Assembly (NCBI RefSeq): GCF_003985155.1
Contig: NZ_ML133690.1
Coordinates: forward strand, 1 to 64,000
Source: Rhizobium vallis
GTDB taxonomy: Bacteria; Pseudomonadota; Alphaproteobacteria; Rhizobiales; Rhizobiaceae
Length of the DNA stretch: 64,000 nucleotides
Direction of reading: 5' to 3'
Both the position numbers and the translations under genes were made by a program. Of the stretch, positions 48,734 through 57,934 are shown in pieces (positions within the stretch are counted from its first letter, which is position 1; every line of letters begins with the position of its first letter). The notes below the pieces were generated by a model. The model was not told the DNA's origin, did no database searches, and saw only the letters and a program-made list of their open reading frames with translations.

Positions 48734-49081
48734 ATGAAGACGATGGATATTCGCCAGATCGACGATGAATATTCGGTTTCGGGTCAGATCACGCTCGACG
48801 ACCTCGACGAGATCAAGGCGCTGGGCTTCAAATCGATCGTCTGCCACCGACCCGACCAGGAAAGCCCGGATCAGACCTCGTTCTCGGTCATCGAGGCGCG
48901 TGCCAGGGAACTCGGCCTTGAGATCACCCATGTGCCTGTTGGGCCGATGGGCGTGACGGAGGAAGCGGTGCAGGGCATGGTCGACGCGCTCGACGAATTC
49001 CCGCGGCCGATGCTCGGCTATTGCCGCTCCGGCGCGCGCTCGACGGCGATCTACCAGAAAACGCACCACATTCGCAGCTGA
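48734..49081 (+). CDS. DUF442 / TIGR01244 phosphatase-like protein
   Basis: The 115-aa protein has the Blh-type phosphatase domain: IRQIDDEYSVSGQITLDDLD, GFKSIVCHRPDQES, and the protein-tyrosine-phosphatase-like P-loop GYCRSGARST (catalytic Cys near residue 98 with the C-x5-R spacing). Related domains are fused to a beta-lactamase fold in Blh/bigR-controlled sulfide-detoxification proteins; here it is stand-alone. Translation may start at 48734 or at the Met at 48743. It may act in sulfur or sulfide metabolism, but that is inferred. Confidence 0.82.
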   Translation: MKTMDIRQIDDEYSVSGQITLDDLDEIKALGFKSIVCHRPDQESPDQTSFSVIEARARELGLEITHVPVGPMGVTEEAVQGMVDALDEFPRPMLGYCRSGARSTAIYQKTHHIRS

Positions 49082-49154
49082 GCCTCGCCACCGCGGGCCG
49101 ATTTTCCGGCGCTGCCCTCAGCGCCGCCACTTTCCATTCACTGAGGAGACTATA

Positions 49155-49499
49155 ATGAGCATTAAGCGTATCGACGTCGGCGCGCGCATGAGCGGCGCCG
49201 TCATTCACGGCAACACGGTTTATCTGGCAGGCCAGGTGGGCGAGGGCGAAAGCGTCACCGACCAGTGCAAGTCTGCGCTTGCCGAAGTCGACCGGCTGCT
49301 CGCCGCTTCCGGCAGCAACAAGTCCAAGATCCTGCAGACGATCATCTACCTCTCTGATATCGCCTATTTCGCCGAGATGAATGCCGTCTGGGAAGGCTGG
49401 ATCGACCCGGCAAACCCGCCGGCCCGCGCCACCAGCGAAGCCAAGCTCGCTGCGCCGAAATACAAAGTCGAGTTCATCGTCACCGCTGCGCTCGACTAA
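49155..49499 (+). CDS. RidA family reactive enamine/imine deaminase
   Basis: The 114-aa protein follows the RidA pattern: GNTVYLAGQVGEGESVTDQC, LLAASGSNKSKILQTIIYLS, FAEMNAVWEGWIDPANPPAR and LAAPKYKVEFIVTAA, with the conserved Arg in the RAT segment that binds the substrate carboxylate. It removes reactive 2-aminoacrylate-type intermediates made by PLP enzymes. GAGGAG precedes the ATG. A terminator (49521–49550) follows and overlaps the 3' end of the convergent ThDP-enzyme gene. Confidence 0.9.
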   Translation: MSIKRIDVGARMSGAVIHGNTVYLAGQVGEGESVTDQCKSALAEVDRLLAASGSNKSKILQTIIYLSDIAYFAEMNAVWEGWIDPANPPARATSEAKLAAPKYKVEFIVTAALD

Positions 49500-49520
49500 G
49501 CTCGCCGCAGGTCTGCTCTC

Positions 49521-49550
49521 AAAGCCGGTGGGGCAACCTACCGGCTTTTT
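49521..49550 (+). terminator. Rho-independent terminator after ridA-like gene
   Basis: AAAGCCGGT (49521–49529) pairs with ACCGGCTTT (49540–49548), followed by TT. It overlaps the last codons of the convergent ThDP-enzyme gene (stop at 49538), so this compact arrangement is shared between converging transcripts. Confidence 0.85.
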
Positions 49551-51196
49551 GTTTGCGCGATTTCAGAAAGAGTGCGCGTCGGCGTGATCGCTTCTGGATC
49601 GAGCTTCACCTCGATGATCGCCGGCTTGCCGCTCTCGCGCGCACGCTCGAAGGCCGGCGCGAATTCCTCCGTCCGTTCCACCGTTTCGCCGTGGCCGCCA
49701 TAGGCGCGGGCAAGGGCTGCGAAATCGGGATTGGTGAGATCCGTGCTGCTGACGCGGCCGGGATATTCGCGCTCCTGGTGCATGCGGATCGTGCCGTAGA
49801 TGCCGTTGTTGACGACGACTGATATGATCGGCAGGCCGTAGCGGATGGCGGTGGCGAATTCCTGGCCGTGCATCAGGAAACAGCCGTCGCCGGCAAAGCA
49901 GATGACCTCGCGCTCGGGAAAGAGCCGCTTGGCGGCGACGGCCGCCGGCAGGCCGTAACCCATCGAGCCGGAGGTCGGGGCCGACTGCGTGTTGAAGCGG
50001 CGGAAACGATGGAAGCGGTGCACCCAGGTGGCGTAATTGCCCGCACCATTGGTGAAGATCGTATCCGGCCCGGTATTGGCCTCCAGCCATTCCATGATCG
50101 GTCCCATCTGGACGGCGCCCGGACCTGTTGCCGGCGGCTTCGACCAGGCGAGATAGGCCTGGTGCATACGCTCGGTGCGCTCGGCCCAGCGCGGCTCGGC
50201 CGGCGCTTCCAGATCGGCGAGTGCGGCGACGAAATCGACGGGTGCGGCGCAGATGGCGAGATCCGGGCGGTAGATGCGGCCGAGTTCGGAAGCGTCGGGA
50301 TAGACGTGCACCAGTGGTTGCTGGGGGTAGGGGATATCGATCAGCGTATAGGACGAGGACGGCATTTCCGACATGCGGGCGCCGAGCAGGATCAGCAGAT
50401 CGCTCTCCTTGATCTCTTTTGCCAGAGCAGGATTGATGCCGATGCCGACATCGCCGGCATAGGAGGGATGGAGATGATCGAACAGCATCTGCCGGCGGAA
50501 GGAGCAACCGACCGGCAGGTTGAAGCGCTCTGCGAAGCTCTGGAAGTCGGCAACGGCATCGGCATCCCATCGCGTGCCGCCGAGGATCACCATCGGCCGC
50601 TCGGCCTTCAAGAGGCGCAGATAGAGATCGTCGATCTGCTTGCTGCCGGGATGAGCCTCGACGCTGGCGTAGCGCCTGGCGCGGGGTGCTTCCACCTCGT
50701 CGCGCAGCATATCTTCCGGCAGCGTCAGCACGACGGGGCCGGGGCGGCCGGAGGTGGCGATTGCAAAGGCGCGGGTGACGAATTCGGGAATGCGGGCGGC
50801 GTCGTCGATTTCGCCGACCCATTTGGCGAATTCGGTGAAGGCGCGGCGGAACTCGACCTCCTGGAAGGCCTCGCGCTCGCGCGCCTCCCGCTGGACCTGG
50901 CCGATGAAGAGGATCATCGGGATCGAATCCTGCTTGGCGATGTGCAGGCCGGCGGAAGCGTTGGTGGCGCCGGGGCCACGGGTGACCATGCAGATGCCGG
51001 GTTCGCCGGTCAGTCTGCCCCAGCAATCCGCCATCATCGCAGCGCCGCCCTCCTGACGACAGACGAGGACGTCGATATCGCTGTCGCGCAGTGCATCGAG
51101 GACGGCAAGGAAGCTCTCTCCAGGCACGCAGGAGAGGCGTTTGACGCCGTTTGCCTTCAGCGCCTCGACGATCAGTTCTCCGCCGGTTTTCTTCAT
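49538..51196 (-). CDS. ThDP-dependent enzyme, acetolactate-synthase-like
   Basis: The 552-aa enzyme has the three-domain ThDP fold: N-terminal pyrimidine-binding (residues 1–170, catalytic Glu49 in CRQEGGAAMM), a central domain (about 190–330) and a C-terminal pyrophosphate domain (about 370–535) with GDGCFLMHGQEFATAIRYGL-type and following NN residues binding Mg-ThDP. It resembles acetolactate synthase and oxalyl-CoA decarboxylase relatives. It overlaps the upstream CoA-transferase gene by four bases. A decarboxylase or ligase acting on a 2-oxo acid or acyl-CoA is likely, but the reaction is not assigned. Confidence 0.85.
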   Translation of the reverse strand: MKKTGGELIVEALKANGVKRLSCVPGESFLAVLDALRDSDIDVLVCRQEGGAAMMADCWGRLTGEPGICMVTRGPGATNASAGLHIAKQDSIPMILFIGQVQREAREREAFQEVEFRRAFTEFAKWVGEIDDAARIPEFVTRAFAIATSGRPGPVVLTLPEDMLRDEVEAPRARRYASVEAHPGSKQIDDLYLRLLKAERPMVILGGTRWDADAVADFQSFAERFNLPVGCSFRRQMLFDHLHPSYAGDVGIGINPALAKEIKESDLLILLGARMSEMPSSSYTLIDIPYPQQPLVHVYPDASELGRIYRPDLAICAAPVDFVAALADLEAPAEPRWAERTERMHQAYLAWSKPPATGPGAVQMGPIMEWLEANTGPDTIFTNGAGNYATWVHRFHRFRRFNTQSAPTSGSMGYGLPAAVAAKRLFPEREVICFAGDGCFLMHGQEFATAIRYGLPIISVVVNNGIYGTIRMHQEREYPGRVSSTDLTNPDFAALARAYGGHGETVERTEEFAPAFERARESGKPAIIEVKLDPEAITPTRTLSEIAQTKSR

Positions 51197-52392
51197 GACG
51201 AAGCGTTCTCCTCGTATTCGGCGAGTTCCGCCAGAATTTCATCCCGGTGTTCGCCGAGCCGCGGGCTCGGCCTGGTGTAGCGCAAGGGCGTCTCGGACAT
51301 GACGACCGGCGTCCTGACGCCGGGGATCATGGTACCGGCAGCATCCGCAAGGTCGATGCGCAGGCCGCGGGCCCGCACCTGCGGATCGGCGAACATTTCC
51401 TCGATCGTGTTGATCGCGCCGGCTGGAACCGCATTCTCCTCGCAGGCCTTCAGAAGATCCGCCTTCTGCCATTTCAGCGTCTCGGTGGAGACGAGGCGGC
51501 GCACCTCACCGCGATGGGCGACGCGGGCCCTGTTGGTGGAAAAACGCTCGTCGCCAGCGATTGCCTCCAGGCCAAGGAGGGTGGAGAGGCGGCGGAACTG
51601 GCCGTCGTTTCCGACCGCGAGGATGAGATAGCCGTCGGCCGCCGGCACGACCTCATAGGGCGAGATATTGGGATGGGCGTTGCCGAGGCGGGTCGGTGCG
51701 GCGCCAGAGACCAGGTAGTTCATGTTCTGATTGGCGAGCACGGCCGACTGCACGTCGAGCAGGGCCATGTCGACGAGCTGGCCTTCGCCTGTCTTCAGCG
51801 CGTGGATCAGGGCGGCCTCAATCGCCGAGACGGCATAGATGCCGGTGAAGACATCGGCGATCGCTACACCCGCCTTCATCGGCTGGCCGTCCGGCTCGCC
51901 CGTTATTGACATGAAGCCGGACATGCCCTGGACGATGTAATCGTAACCGGCGAGATGCGCATAGGGGCCGGTCTGGCCGAAGCCGGTGATCGAGCAATAG
52001 ACGAGCTTCGGGTTCACTTTCCGCAGACTGTCGTAATCGAGCCCGTATTTGACGAGGCCGCCGAGTTTGAAATTCTCGATCACCACATCGGCGGTGGCAA
52101 CGAGCCGGCGGACGAGATCCTGACCTTCGGGGCTCTTCAGATCGGCAGTGATGGAACGCTTGCCGCGATTGGTGGCGTGATAATAGGCGGCCGAGAGATT
52201 TTCGCCATCGGCGCCTTCGACGAAGGGCGGGCCCCATTGGCGGGTATCGTCACCGCCGTCGGGATTTTCGACCTTGATGACATCGGCGCCGAGATCGGCA
52301 AGCATCTGTCCCGCCCAGGGGCCGGCGAGCACGCGGGCAAGCTCGATCACCCTGATGCCGGCAAGCGGCGGTTTTTTGGTTGTCTCCATCAT
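51193..52392 (-). CDS. CaiB/BaiF (class III) CoA-transferase
   Basis: The 399-aa protein has the family hallmarks: GIRVIELARVLAGPWAGQMLADLGADVIKVENP, YYHATNRGKRSITADLKSPEG with the catalytic-type Asp further on (VDMALLDVQSAVLANQN), and SITGFGQTGPYAHLAGYDY. Members move CoA between acids such as formate/oxalate, succinate or carnitine. The stop overlaps the ThDP-enzyme start, so the two are coupled. Together they may activate and decarboxylate an acid; oxalate handling is one option. Confidence 0.88.
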   Translation of the reverse strand: MMETTKKPPLAGIRVIELARVLAGPWAGQMLADLGADVIKVENPDGGDDTRQWGPPFVEGADGENLSAAYYHATNRGKRSITADLKSPEGQDLVRRLVATADVVIENFKLGGLVKYGLDYDSLRKVNPKLVYCSITGFGQTGPYAHLAGYDYIVQGMSGFMSITGEPDGQPMKAGVAIADVFTGIYAVSAIEAALIHALKTGEGQLVDMALLDVQSAVLANQNMNYLVSGAAPTRLGNAHPNISPYEVVPAADGYLILAVGNDGQFRRLSTLLGLEAIAGDERFSTNRARVAHRGEVRRLVSTETLKWQKADLLKACEENAVPAGAINTIEEMFADPQVRARGLRIDLADAAGTMIPGVRTPVVMSETPLRYTRPSPRLGEHRDEILAELAEYEENASS

Positions 52393-52407
52393 GTTCCCTC
52401 GCCAGTT

Positions 52408-53364
52408 CTACGGCGCCAGCGTCGCCTCAGATGTATCGGATACGGGTCTGGATGCAAAGCGGCGCTCGCGCCAGAGGATGTAGAAGCCCGACGCCATGAT
52501 GATCATGATGCCGAGCCATTTGACCGCATTCGGAAAGTCGCCGAAAACAAGCCAGGCAAAGATCGTCGCCGAGACGATCTCGAAATATTGCAGCGGCGCC
52601 AGCGTCGAAGCGGGTGCGGCGCGATAGGCATAGACGCCGAAGATGCCTGCGATTGCGGCCATGGCGCCGACGCCGGCGAGGTAGAACCAGGTGCTGCCCT
52701 CCGGCATGACGGGATCGAAGATATCGGAGCCGCTTCCCTGCCCAAAAACAAGCAGGATGGCGCAGAAGAGCAGGCCCCAGATGCCCATCTGGAACTGCAT
52801 CGCCCACGGGTCTTCCCTGTGCGAGAGGACGCGCGTCATCAGCACGAAGATTGCAATGCAGAGCGCGCTGAGGACGGGCAGGAGCGCGACATAGCCGACC
52901 TCCTCGAAGCTCGGCTGAATGATCAGCATCGCCCCGAAGAAGCCGACGCCGCAGGCGGTATAGCGCCGCCAGCCGATCGTTTCCTTCAGGAAAATGCCGC
53001 CGAGGATCGTCACTATTATCGGCTCGACGAAGAAGATCGCAATCGCGTCGGCGACCGCCATATATTTCAGCGTGGTGACGAAGGAGATCATCGAGACAGT
53101 GATGATCGCGCCTCGGATGGCGTGGAACAGGCTCTGGCTCCACGAGAAATCGGTAAAGCTGCGCCGCCACAGCACGATCGGCAGCATGCAGAGCGCCTGG
53201 ACGGCAAAACGACCGGCGGTGACCTCGGCCGACGGGATGGTGACGACGGCAAGCTTGGAGAAGATGTCAATGAGCGGCGAGACCATCACCGACAGAAACA
53301 TCAGCGCAAGCCCGGTCGTCACCTCGGAGGCGGACGAAACGGTGCGGACGGGGGTGCTGCTCAT
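52408..53364 (-). CDS. EamA/DMT-family transporter
   Basis: The 318-aa membrane protein has two five-helix EamA repeats: GLALMFLSVMVSPLIDIFSK starts the first and WFYLAGVGAMAAIAGIFGV starts the second, with AIAIFFVEPIIVTILGGIFL between. The start at 53364 is set by CAGGGATT upstream; the longer frame is not supported. It lies just upstream of the CoA-transferase gene (15 bases before its start) and just downstream of the hydrolase gene. It may export or import a metabolite of this cluster. Confidence 0.88.
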   Translation of the reverse strand: MSSTPVRTVSSASEVTTGLALMFLSVMVSPLIDIFSKLAVVTIPSAEVTAGRFAVQALCMLPIVLWRRSFTDFSWSQSLFHAIRGAIITVSMISFVTTLKYMAVADAIAIFFVEPIIVTILGGIFLKETIGWRRYTACGVGFFGAMLIIQPSFEEVGYVALLPVLSALCIAIFVLMTRVLSHREDPWAMQFQMGIWGLLFCAILLVFGQGSGSDIFDPVMPEGSTWFYLAGVGAMAAIAGIFGVYAYRAAPASTLAPLQYFEIVSATIFAWLVFGDFPNAVKWLGIMIIMASGFYILWRERRFASRPVSDTSEATLAP

Positions 53365-53381
53365 GATCGAATCCCTGTGGC

Positions 53382-54311
53382 TCAGGCTCTTGCGACGGCC
53401 GCGTCGCACCAATCCGCGAAGGCCGCGGTCGCCTGATCCGCGCCGATCTCGTTCAGTGTTTCGTGCCGCATATCCTGATATATCAAGGTGCTAATACGAG
53501 AGAAGCCCTGGTCTTTCAAATGGTTTGACAGCCAGAGAATGGCTTTTCCACGCTCCGTTGCGGGATCCTTTCCACCGCCGACCAGATGGATCGGCATATC
53601 CCGCGCCAGCCGGTCGAGATGGACCTTCTGCGGCGCGCGGAAGGTCATTTCGAAGAGATCGAGCCAGAGAGAAACCGAGGCGTCGAAGCCGCAAAGCGGA
53701 TCGGCGACATATTTGTCGACTTCGCCGGGAATGCGCGACAGCCAGTCGAATTCGGTGCGGCGGCCGGGGATGGATCTGCCCCAGGCGCCGAAGGTGAGCT
53801 TCGGCAGCAGGCCGCTCGGCACGTCGGAGCCCTTGAGCATGCGCTCGGCAAGGAGGATCACCTGGGCGGCGCGACCGGCAAGGCCGACGGCGAAATTCGA
53901 ATTCCAGACGGCGACGGCATCGAAATCAGCAGGGGCGGTGACCGATGCATTGAGGGCGATGAGACCGCCCATCGAGTGGCCGAAGAGGATCACCGGCAGG
54001 CCAGGATGGCGGGAAGCGGCATGGGCGCGCATGGCGATGACATCGCCGATCACCTTTTCGACGCCGCCGCGCCTCGCAAAGCGGCCGATCGGCGCGTCGG
54101 GCGCCGTCGTCTCGCCGTGGCCGCGGTGATCGTGGGCGTAGACGTGATAGCCGCGTGCCGCCATTGCCTCGGCAAAAGCGCGGTAGCGTTTCGAATGTTC
54201 GGCGAGCCCATGCGATATCAACAGGATGCCGCGTGGCGGAGCGACAGCTTCGGCATAGTGATAGGCGAGCGACGCCTCCGGCACGGCAAGCCTTTGCGTT
54301 TCAAGAAACAT
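53382..54311 (-). CDS. Alpha/beta hydrolase, lysophospholipase-like
   Basis: The 309-aa protein matches monoacylglycerol/lysophospholipase-type hydrolases: HGLAEHSKRYRAFAEAMAAR gives the oxyanion region, YAHDHRGHGET follows, and GHSMGGLIALNA holds the nucleophilic Ser (about residue 117). Asp and His of the triad lie in GGGKDPATE and MRHETLNEIG. AGGATCCT precedes the ATG at 54311; the very long upstream frame to 55313 is a shadow of the RNase T2 region. It is convergently or co-directionally placed with the DMT gene 18 bases downstream. Confidence 0.88.
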   Translation of the reverse strand: MFLETQRLAVPEASLAYHYAEAVAPPRGILLISHGLAEHSKRYRAFAEAMAARGYHVYAHDHRGHGETTAPDAPIGRFARRGGVEKVIGDVIAMRAHAASRHPGLPVILFGHSMGGLIALNASVTAPADFDAVAVWNSNFAVGLAGRAAQVILLAERMLKGSDVPSGLLPKLTFGAWGRSIPGRRTEFDWLSRIPGEVDKYVADPLCGFDASVSLWLDLFEMTFRAPQKVHLDRLARDMPIHLVGGGKDPATERGKAILWLSNHLKDQGFSRISTLIYQDMRHETLNEIGADQATAAFADWCDAAVARA

Positions 54312-54467
54312 AGGATCCTCCCTGTCGCAACAGACCAGATCATCCGGCAAAAGCAACATGGGCATTTGATTTATCCGATAACAAATTGCGATGTGGTTGC
54401 GATTCAGGGTTGCGGGCTTTCGATCTTCGTGCTTATTTGTTCTCGTATTGTTCTTTTGGGGGTTGAA

Positions 54468-55208
54468 ATGAGCAGCATGCAGTTGCGTACATTGGCGTTC
54501 GCCTTGTCGATGGTCCTTGCCGGCGCCGCCACGGCGCAAGAGGGTGGCGGGCGCACCCGCTTCATTCTTGCGGCGAGCTGGCAGCCCGCCTTCTGCCAGA
54601 CGAACCAGAAGAAGGCCGAATGCGCCAGCCAGACCGGTGAACGTCCCGACGCGACGAACTTCTCGCTGCACGGGCTCTGGCCGATGAAGCAGAATTATTG
54701 CGACGTGAGCGCCGAGCAGAAGGCTGCCGACAAGGACGGCAAATGGAACGAATTGCCGGAGGTGGCACTTTCGGCCGATGCGAAGTCGGCGCTTGCGAAG
54801 GCGATGCCCGGCACGCAATCCGGCCTGGAACGGCATGAATGGGTAAAGCACGGCACCTGCACTAAGATGAGCGCCGAAGACTATTTCGGCGTCGGTATGC
54901 ATCTGGTCGGGGCGCTCAATATGTCGGCCGTGCGCGATCTCTTCGCCGCCAATATCGGCAAGACCGTCAAGGCCGAGGCGATCAAGGCGGCTTTCGACAA
55001 GAGTTTCGGGCCGGGTGCCGGTGATCGCGTCAAGATGAGCTGCCGGAAGGCCGGTAGTATCCGGGTGATCAGCGAGCTGACGATCGGGCTTTCCGAGGAT
55101 GCAGGGACGGCGTCGGCGAAAAGTGCAGCACTTGCCGATCTGATCCAGGGGGCGGGAAAAACCTCTTTCGGCTGCGACGAGGGTGTCGTCGACGCTGCGG
55201 GCTTCTGA
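54468..55208 (+). CDS. Ribonuclease T2 family protein
   Basis: The 246-aa exported protein has a signal peptide (SMQLRTLAFALSMVLAGAAT, cleaved near AQE). Both catalytic blocks of RNase T2 are present: FSLHGLWP (CAS-I His) and HEWVKHGTC (CAS-II His/Glu/Lys/His). Paired cysteines (FCQ, CAS, YCD, GTC, SCR, FGCDEG) fit disulfides in the periplasm. It should cleave single-stranded RNA there, like RNase I of E. coli. The ATG at 54468 follows GGGGGTTG. The gene is divergent from the hydrolase gene. Confidence 0.92.
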   Translation: MSSMQLRTLAFALSMVLAGAATAQEGGGRTRFILAASWQPAFCQTNQKKAECASQTGERPDATNFSLHGLWPMKQNYCDVSAEQKAADKDGKWNELPEVALSADAKSALAKAMPGTQSGLERHEWVKHGTCTKMSAEDYFGVGMHLVGALNMSAVRDLFAANIGKTVKAEAIKAAFDKSFGPGAGDRVKMSCRKAGSIRVISELTIGLSEDAGTASAKSAALADLIQGAGKTSFGCDEGVVDAAGF

Positions 55209-55306
55209 CCGGAAATCCTGAGTAATCCGGGTTTCGGCGTTGCTCGCAGGCGCTGTTTCGCCTACATAGCGGCACGATCGAAGTTTCCCGCCCGGAGCAG
55301 CGCAGT

Positions 55307-56956
55307 ATGGCACGTCAGTTCATCTATCACATGTCCGGCCTCAACAAGGCCTATGGCAACAAGAAGATCCTGGAGAATATCCACCTTTCTTTCTACCCGG
55401 ATGCCAAGATCGGTATCCTCGGGCCAAACGGCGCCGGTAAATCCACCGTGCTGCGCATCATTGCCGGCCAGGACAAGGAATATACCGGCGAAGCCTGGCT
55501 CGCCGAAGGGGCGACGGTCGGCTACCTCGAGCAGGAGCCGAAACTCGATCCCAACAAGACGGTGTTCGAGAACGTCATGGAAGGCGTTGCCTCCAAGACG
55601 GCTGTGCTTGAGCGCTATAACGAGTTGATGATGAACTATTCCGACGAGACGGCGGAAGAGGGTGCCAAGCTCCAGGATATCATCGACAGCCAGAACCTTT
55701 GGGATCTGGAAAGCCAGGTCGAGATGGCGATGGAAGCCTTGCGCTGCCCGCCGCGCGACGCCGAGGTTACCAGCCTCTCGGGTGGTGAGCGCCGCCGTAT
55801 CGCGCTTTGCCGCCTGCTGCTGTCGCAGCCGGACCTGCTGTTGCTCGACGAACCGACCAACCACCTGGACGCCGAGACGATCGCCTGGCTCGAAAAGCAC
55901 CTGCGTGACTATCCAGGCGCCGTGATGATGATCACCCACGATCGCTACTTCCTGGATAACGTCACCGGCTGGATCCTCGAACTAGACCGCGGCCGTGGCA
56001 TTCCTTACGAAGGCAACTACTCGGCTTACCTGCTCGCCAAGGCCAAACGCATGCAGCAGGAAAACCGCGAAGAGGCAGGCCGTCAGAAGGCGATCAGCCG
56101 TGAACAGGAATGGATCGCCTCCAGCCCGAAGGCCCGTCAGGCCAAGTCCAAGGCGCGTATCAAGTCCTACGAGCAGCTGGTGGAAGCCGCCGAGAAGCAG
56201 CGTCCCGGCGACGCGCAGATCATCATTCCGGTCAGCGAGCGCCTGGGACAGGTGGTCATCGAGATGGAAGGCATCACCAAGGGCTTCGAGGGCCGTACGC
56301 TGATCAACGACCTGTCGATCAAGCTGCCGCCGGGCGGCATCGTCGGCATCATCGGCCCGAACGGCGCCGGCAAGACGACGCTGTTCCGCATGATCACCGG
56401 CCAGGAGAAGCCGGACAGCGGTTCGATCCGCATCGGCGAGACCGTGCATCTCGGTTATGTCGACCAGAGCCGCGACGCACTTGCCGCCGACAAGACGGTC
56501 TGGGAAGAGATCTCCGGCGGCGCCGAAGTCATCAAGCTCGGCAAGTTCGACATGAACTCCCGTGCCTATTGCGGTGCCTTCAACTTCAAGGGCGGCGACC
56601 AGCAGCAGAAGGTCGGCAATCTCTCGGGCGGTCAGCGCAACCGTGTGCACCTTGCCAAGATGCTTAAAGCCGGCGGCAACGTTCTCCTGCTCGACGAACC
56701 GACCAACGACCTCGATACGGAAACGCTGGGCGCGCTTGAAAGTGCGCTCGAGAATTTCGCTGGCTGCGCCATCATCATCAGCCACGATCGCATGTTCCTC
56801 GACCGTCTGGCGACGCATATCCTCGCTTTCGAAGGCGAAGGCCATGTCGAATGGTTCGAAGGCAACTTCGAGGATTACGAACAGGACAAGATCCGCCGCC
56901 TCGGCCCCGACGCGCTGAACCCGGGCAGCCAGGCCCACAAGCGCCTGACACGCTGA
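55307..56956 (+). CDS. ettA: Energy-dependent translational throttle protein EttA (ABC-F)
   Basis: The 549-aa ABC-F protein has two ATPase domains without membrane segments: Walker A GPNGAGKST and GPNGAGKTT, signatures LSGGERRRIALCRLL and LSGGQRNRVHLAKML, and Walker B LLLDEPTNHLD and LLLDEPTNDLD. The long linker (about 240–310, NREEAGRQKAISREQEWI) and short length match EttA, which gates the first elongation steps on the ribosome according to the ATP/ADP ratio. It lies alone, with a hairpin (57017–57047) after it. Confidence 0.95.
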   Translation: MARQFIYHMSGLNKAYGNKKILENIHLSFYPDAKIGILGPNGAGKSTVLRIIAGQDKEYTGEAWLAEGATVGYLEQEPKLDPNKTVFENVMEGVASKTAVLERYNELMMNYSDETAEEGAKLQDIIDSQNLWDLESQVEMAMEALRCPPRDAEVTSLSGGERRRIALCRLLLSQPDLLLLDEPTNHLDAETIAWLEKHLRDYPGAVMMITHDRYFLDNVTGWILELDRGRGIPYEGNYSAYLLAKAKRMQQENREEAGRQKAISREQEWIASSPKARQAKSKARIKSYEQLVEAAEKQRPGDAQIIIPVSERLGQVVIEMEGITKGFEGRTLINDLSIKLPPGGIVGIIGPNGAGKTTLFRMITGQEKPDSGSIRIGETVHLGYVDQSRDALAADKTVWEEISGGAEVIKLGKFDMNSRAYCGAFNFKGGDQQQKVGNLSGGQRNRVHLAKMLKAGGNVLLLDEPTNDLDTETLGALESALENFAGCAIIISHDRMFLDRLATHILAFEGEGHVEWFEGNFEDYEQDKIRRLGPDALNPGSQAHKRLTR

Positions 56957-57016
56957 TCGCAGCCAGGCCCCGTGGGTGACGTTGCTTGCTGGAGCTACGT
57001 TCGCGAGGGTAAATAC

Positions 57017-57047
57017 GGTCGCCGCAAAGCTTGATTTTGCGGCGACC
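57017..57047 (+). terminator. Probable terminator after ettA
   Basis: GGTCGCCGCAAA (57017–57028) pairs with TTTGCGGCGACC (57036–57047). The stem is followed by TAAAATC rather than a clean U-tract, so it may be an imperfect terminator. It lies 61 bases beyond the ettA stop. Confidence 0.6.
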
Positions 57048-57160
57048 TAAAATCAAATTTATTGTAGCAGTTGTATATTTCGGTGATTGCAAATGTGGTG
57101 GCGACCACCTGCATGTGGTGCTCGTCCTCGCCAATTTTCAACGAGCCTGACGATTTTGCT

Positions 57161-57736
57161 ATGGCCCATCTAAAAAGCGAATTTCCTGCGCTTCTAACTG
57201 TTCGCCTCCGCCTGCGTGAACCGGTTCCTGATGACTGCGGCGCCTTCCACGACTTGCTTTCCATTCCGGAAGTCACCCGTTTCTCGAACTGGTCGGATGA
57301 GCCGAAGAAAGCGCAAACCGAGCGCGTGATAAAATGGATGCGCGGCGCGTTCGCCAAGGGAAAGGGCTGCGCGTGGATGATAGAGGACCGCGCCTCAGGG
57401 CGGTTTTTAGGAAGCATACGGTTCAACAGCATCGATAAACACTCAAGATGGGCTGAGATCGGCTACGAATTGCATCCATCGTTCTGGGGGAAGGGAATTA
57501 TGAGTGACGCGGTGACAGCCGTCGCTCGATGTGGGTTCGACAACTTTTCCCTGAACCGCATTGAAGCATGGACTCTGCCGGGGAACGGGGCGTCGGGCCG
57601 GGTTCTGGAAAAAGCAGGCTTCCGATATGAAGGCACACTTCGTCAGAAGGCGTGGTTCAAGAACGCCTTCCATGATTTCCGAATGTTCGGCCGTCTTGCC
57701 GGTGAATCGCCCGAAGTCCTGCCGCAGGAATCGTAA
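57161..57736 (+). CDS. GNAT acetyltransferase (RimJ/RimL type)
   Basis: The 191-aa protein has the GNAT fold. LTVRLRLREPVPDDCGAFHD starts the substrate region, WMIEDRASGRFLGSIRF and AEIGYELHPSFWGKGIMSDA carry the acetyl-CoA-binding V/I-x-x-Q/G-GK-type loop, and NGASGRVLEKAGFRYEGTLR is the C-terminal signature of N-terminal or small-molecule acetyltransferases. The ATG at 57161 is preferred over the longer frame. It lies between ettA and the methionine regulator; no functional link is evident. Confidence 0.85.
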   Translation: MAHLKSEFPALLTVRLRLREPVPDDCGAFHDLLSIPEVTRFSNWSDEPKKAQTERVIKWMRGAFAKGKGCAWMIEDRASGRFLGSIRFNSIDKHSRWAEIGYELHPSFWGKGIMSDAVTAVARCGFDNFSLNRIEAWTLPGNGASGRVLEKAGFRYEGTLRQKAWFKNAFHDFRMFGRLAGESPEVLPQES

Positions 57737-57934
57737 GTTGGCGACAGAGCGGCTATCCCGAACAATCAGGGAAATTTCGCTCCCAAAAATCAAATCCTGT
57801 GAGATCGGTGTTCCATTTTTGGGCCGGAACATTGACGATGGAGCGCGTTTTTATGCCCAGCGCACCTGTCGCAATTTGAGCAGGCGAATTCGCGGAGAGC
57901 GCAAATTGCTGCTTGCCACTCTCTTCCAAATCAC

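Noticed and set aside
53382..55313. A 643-residue minus-strand frame covering the RNase T2 gene
   Set aside because: Only its last 309 codons (53382–54311) form a recognisable hydrolase with its own ribosome-binding site. The rest lies opposite the RNase T2 gene and lacks any domain.
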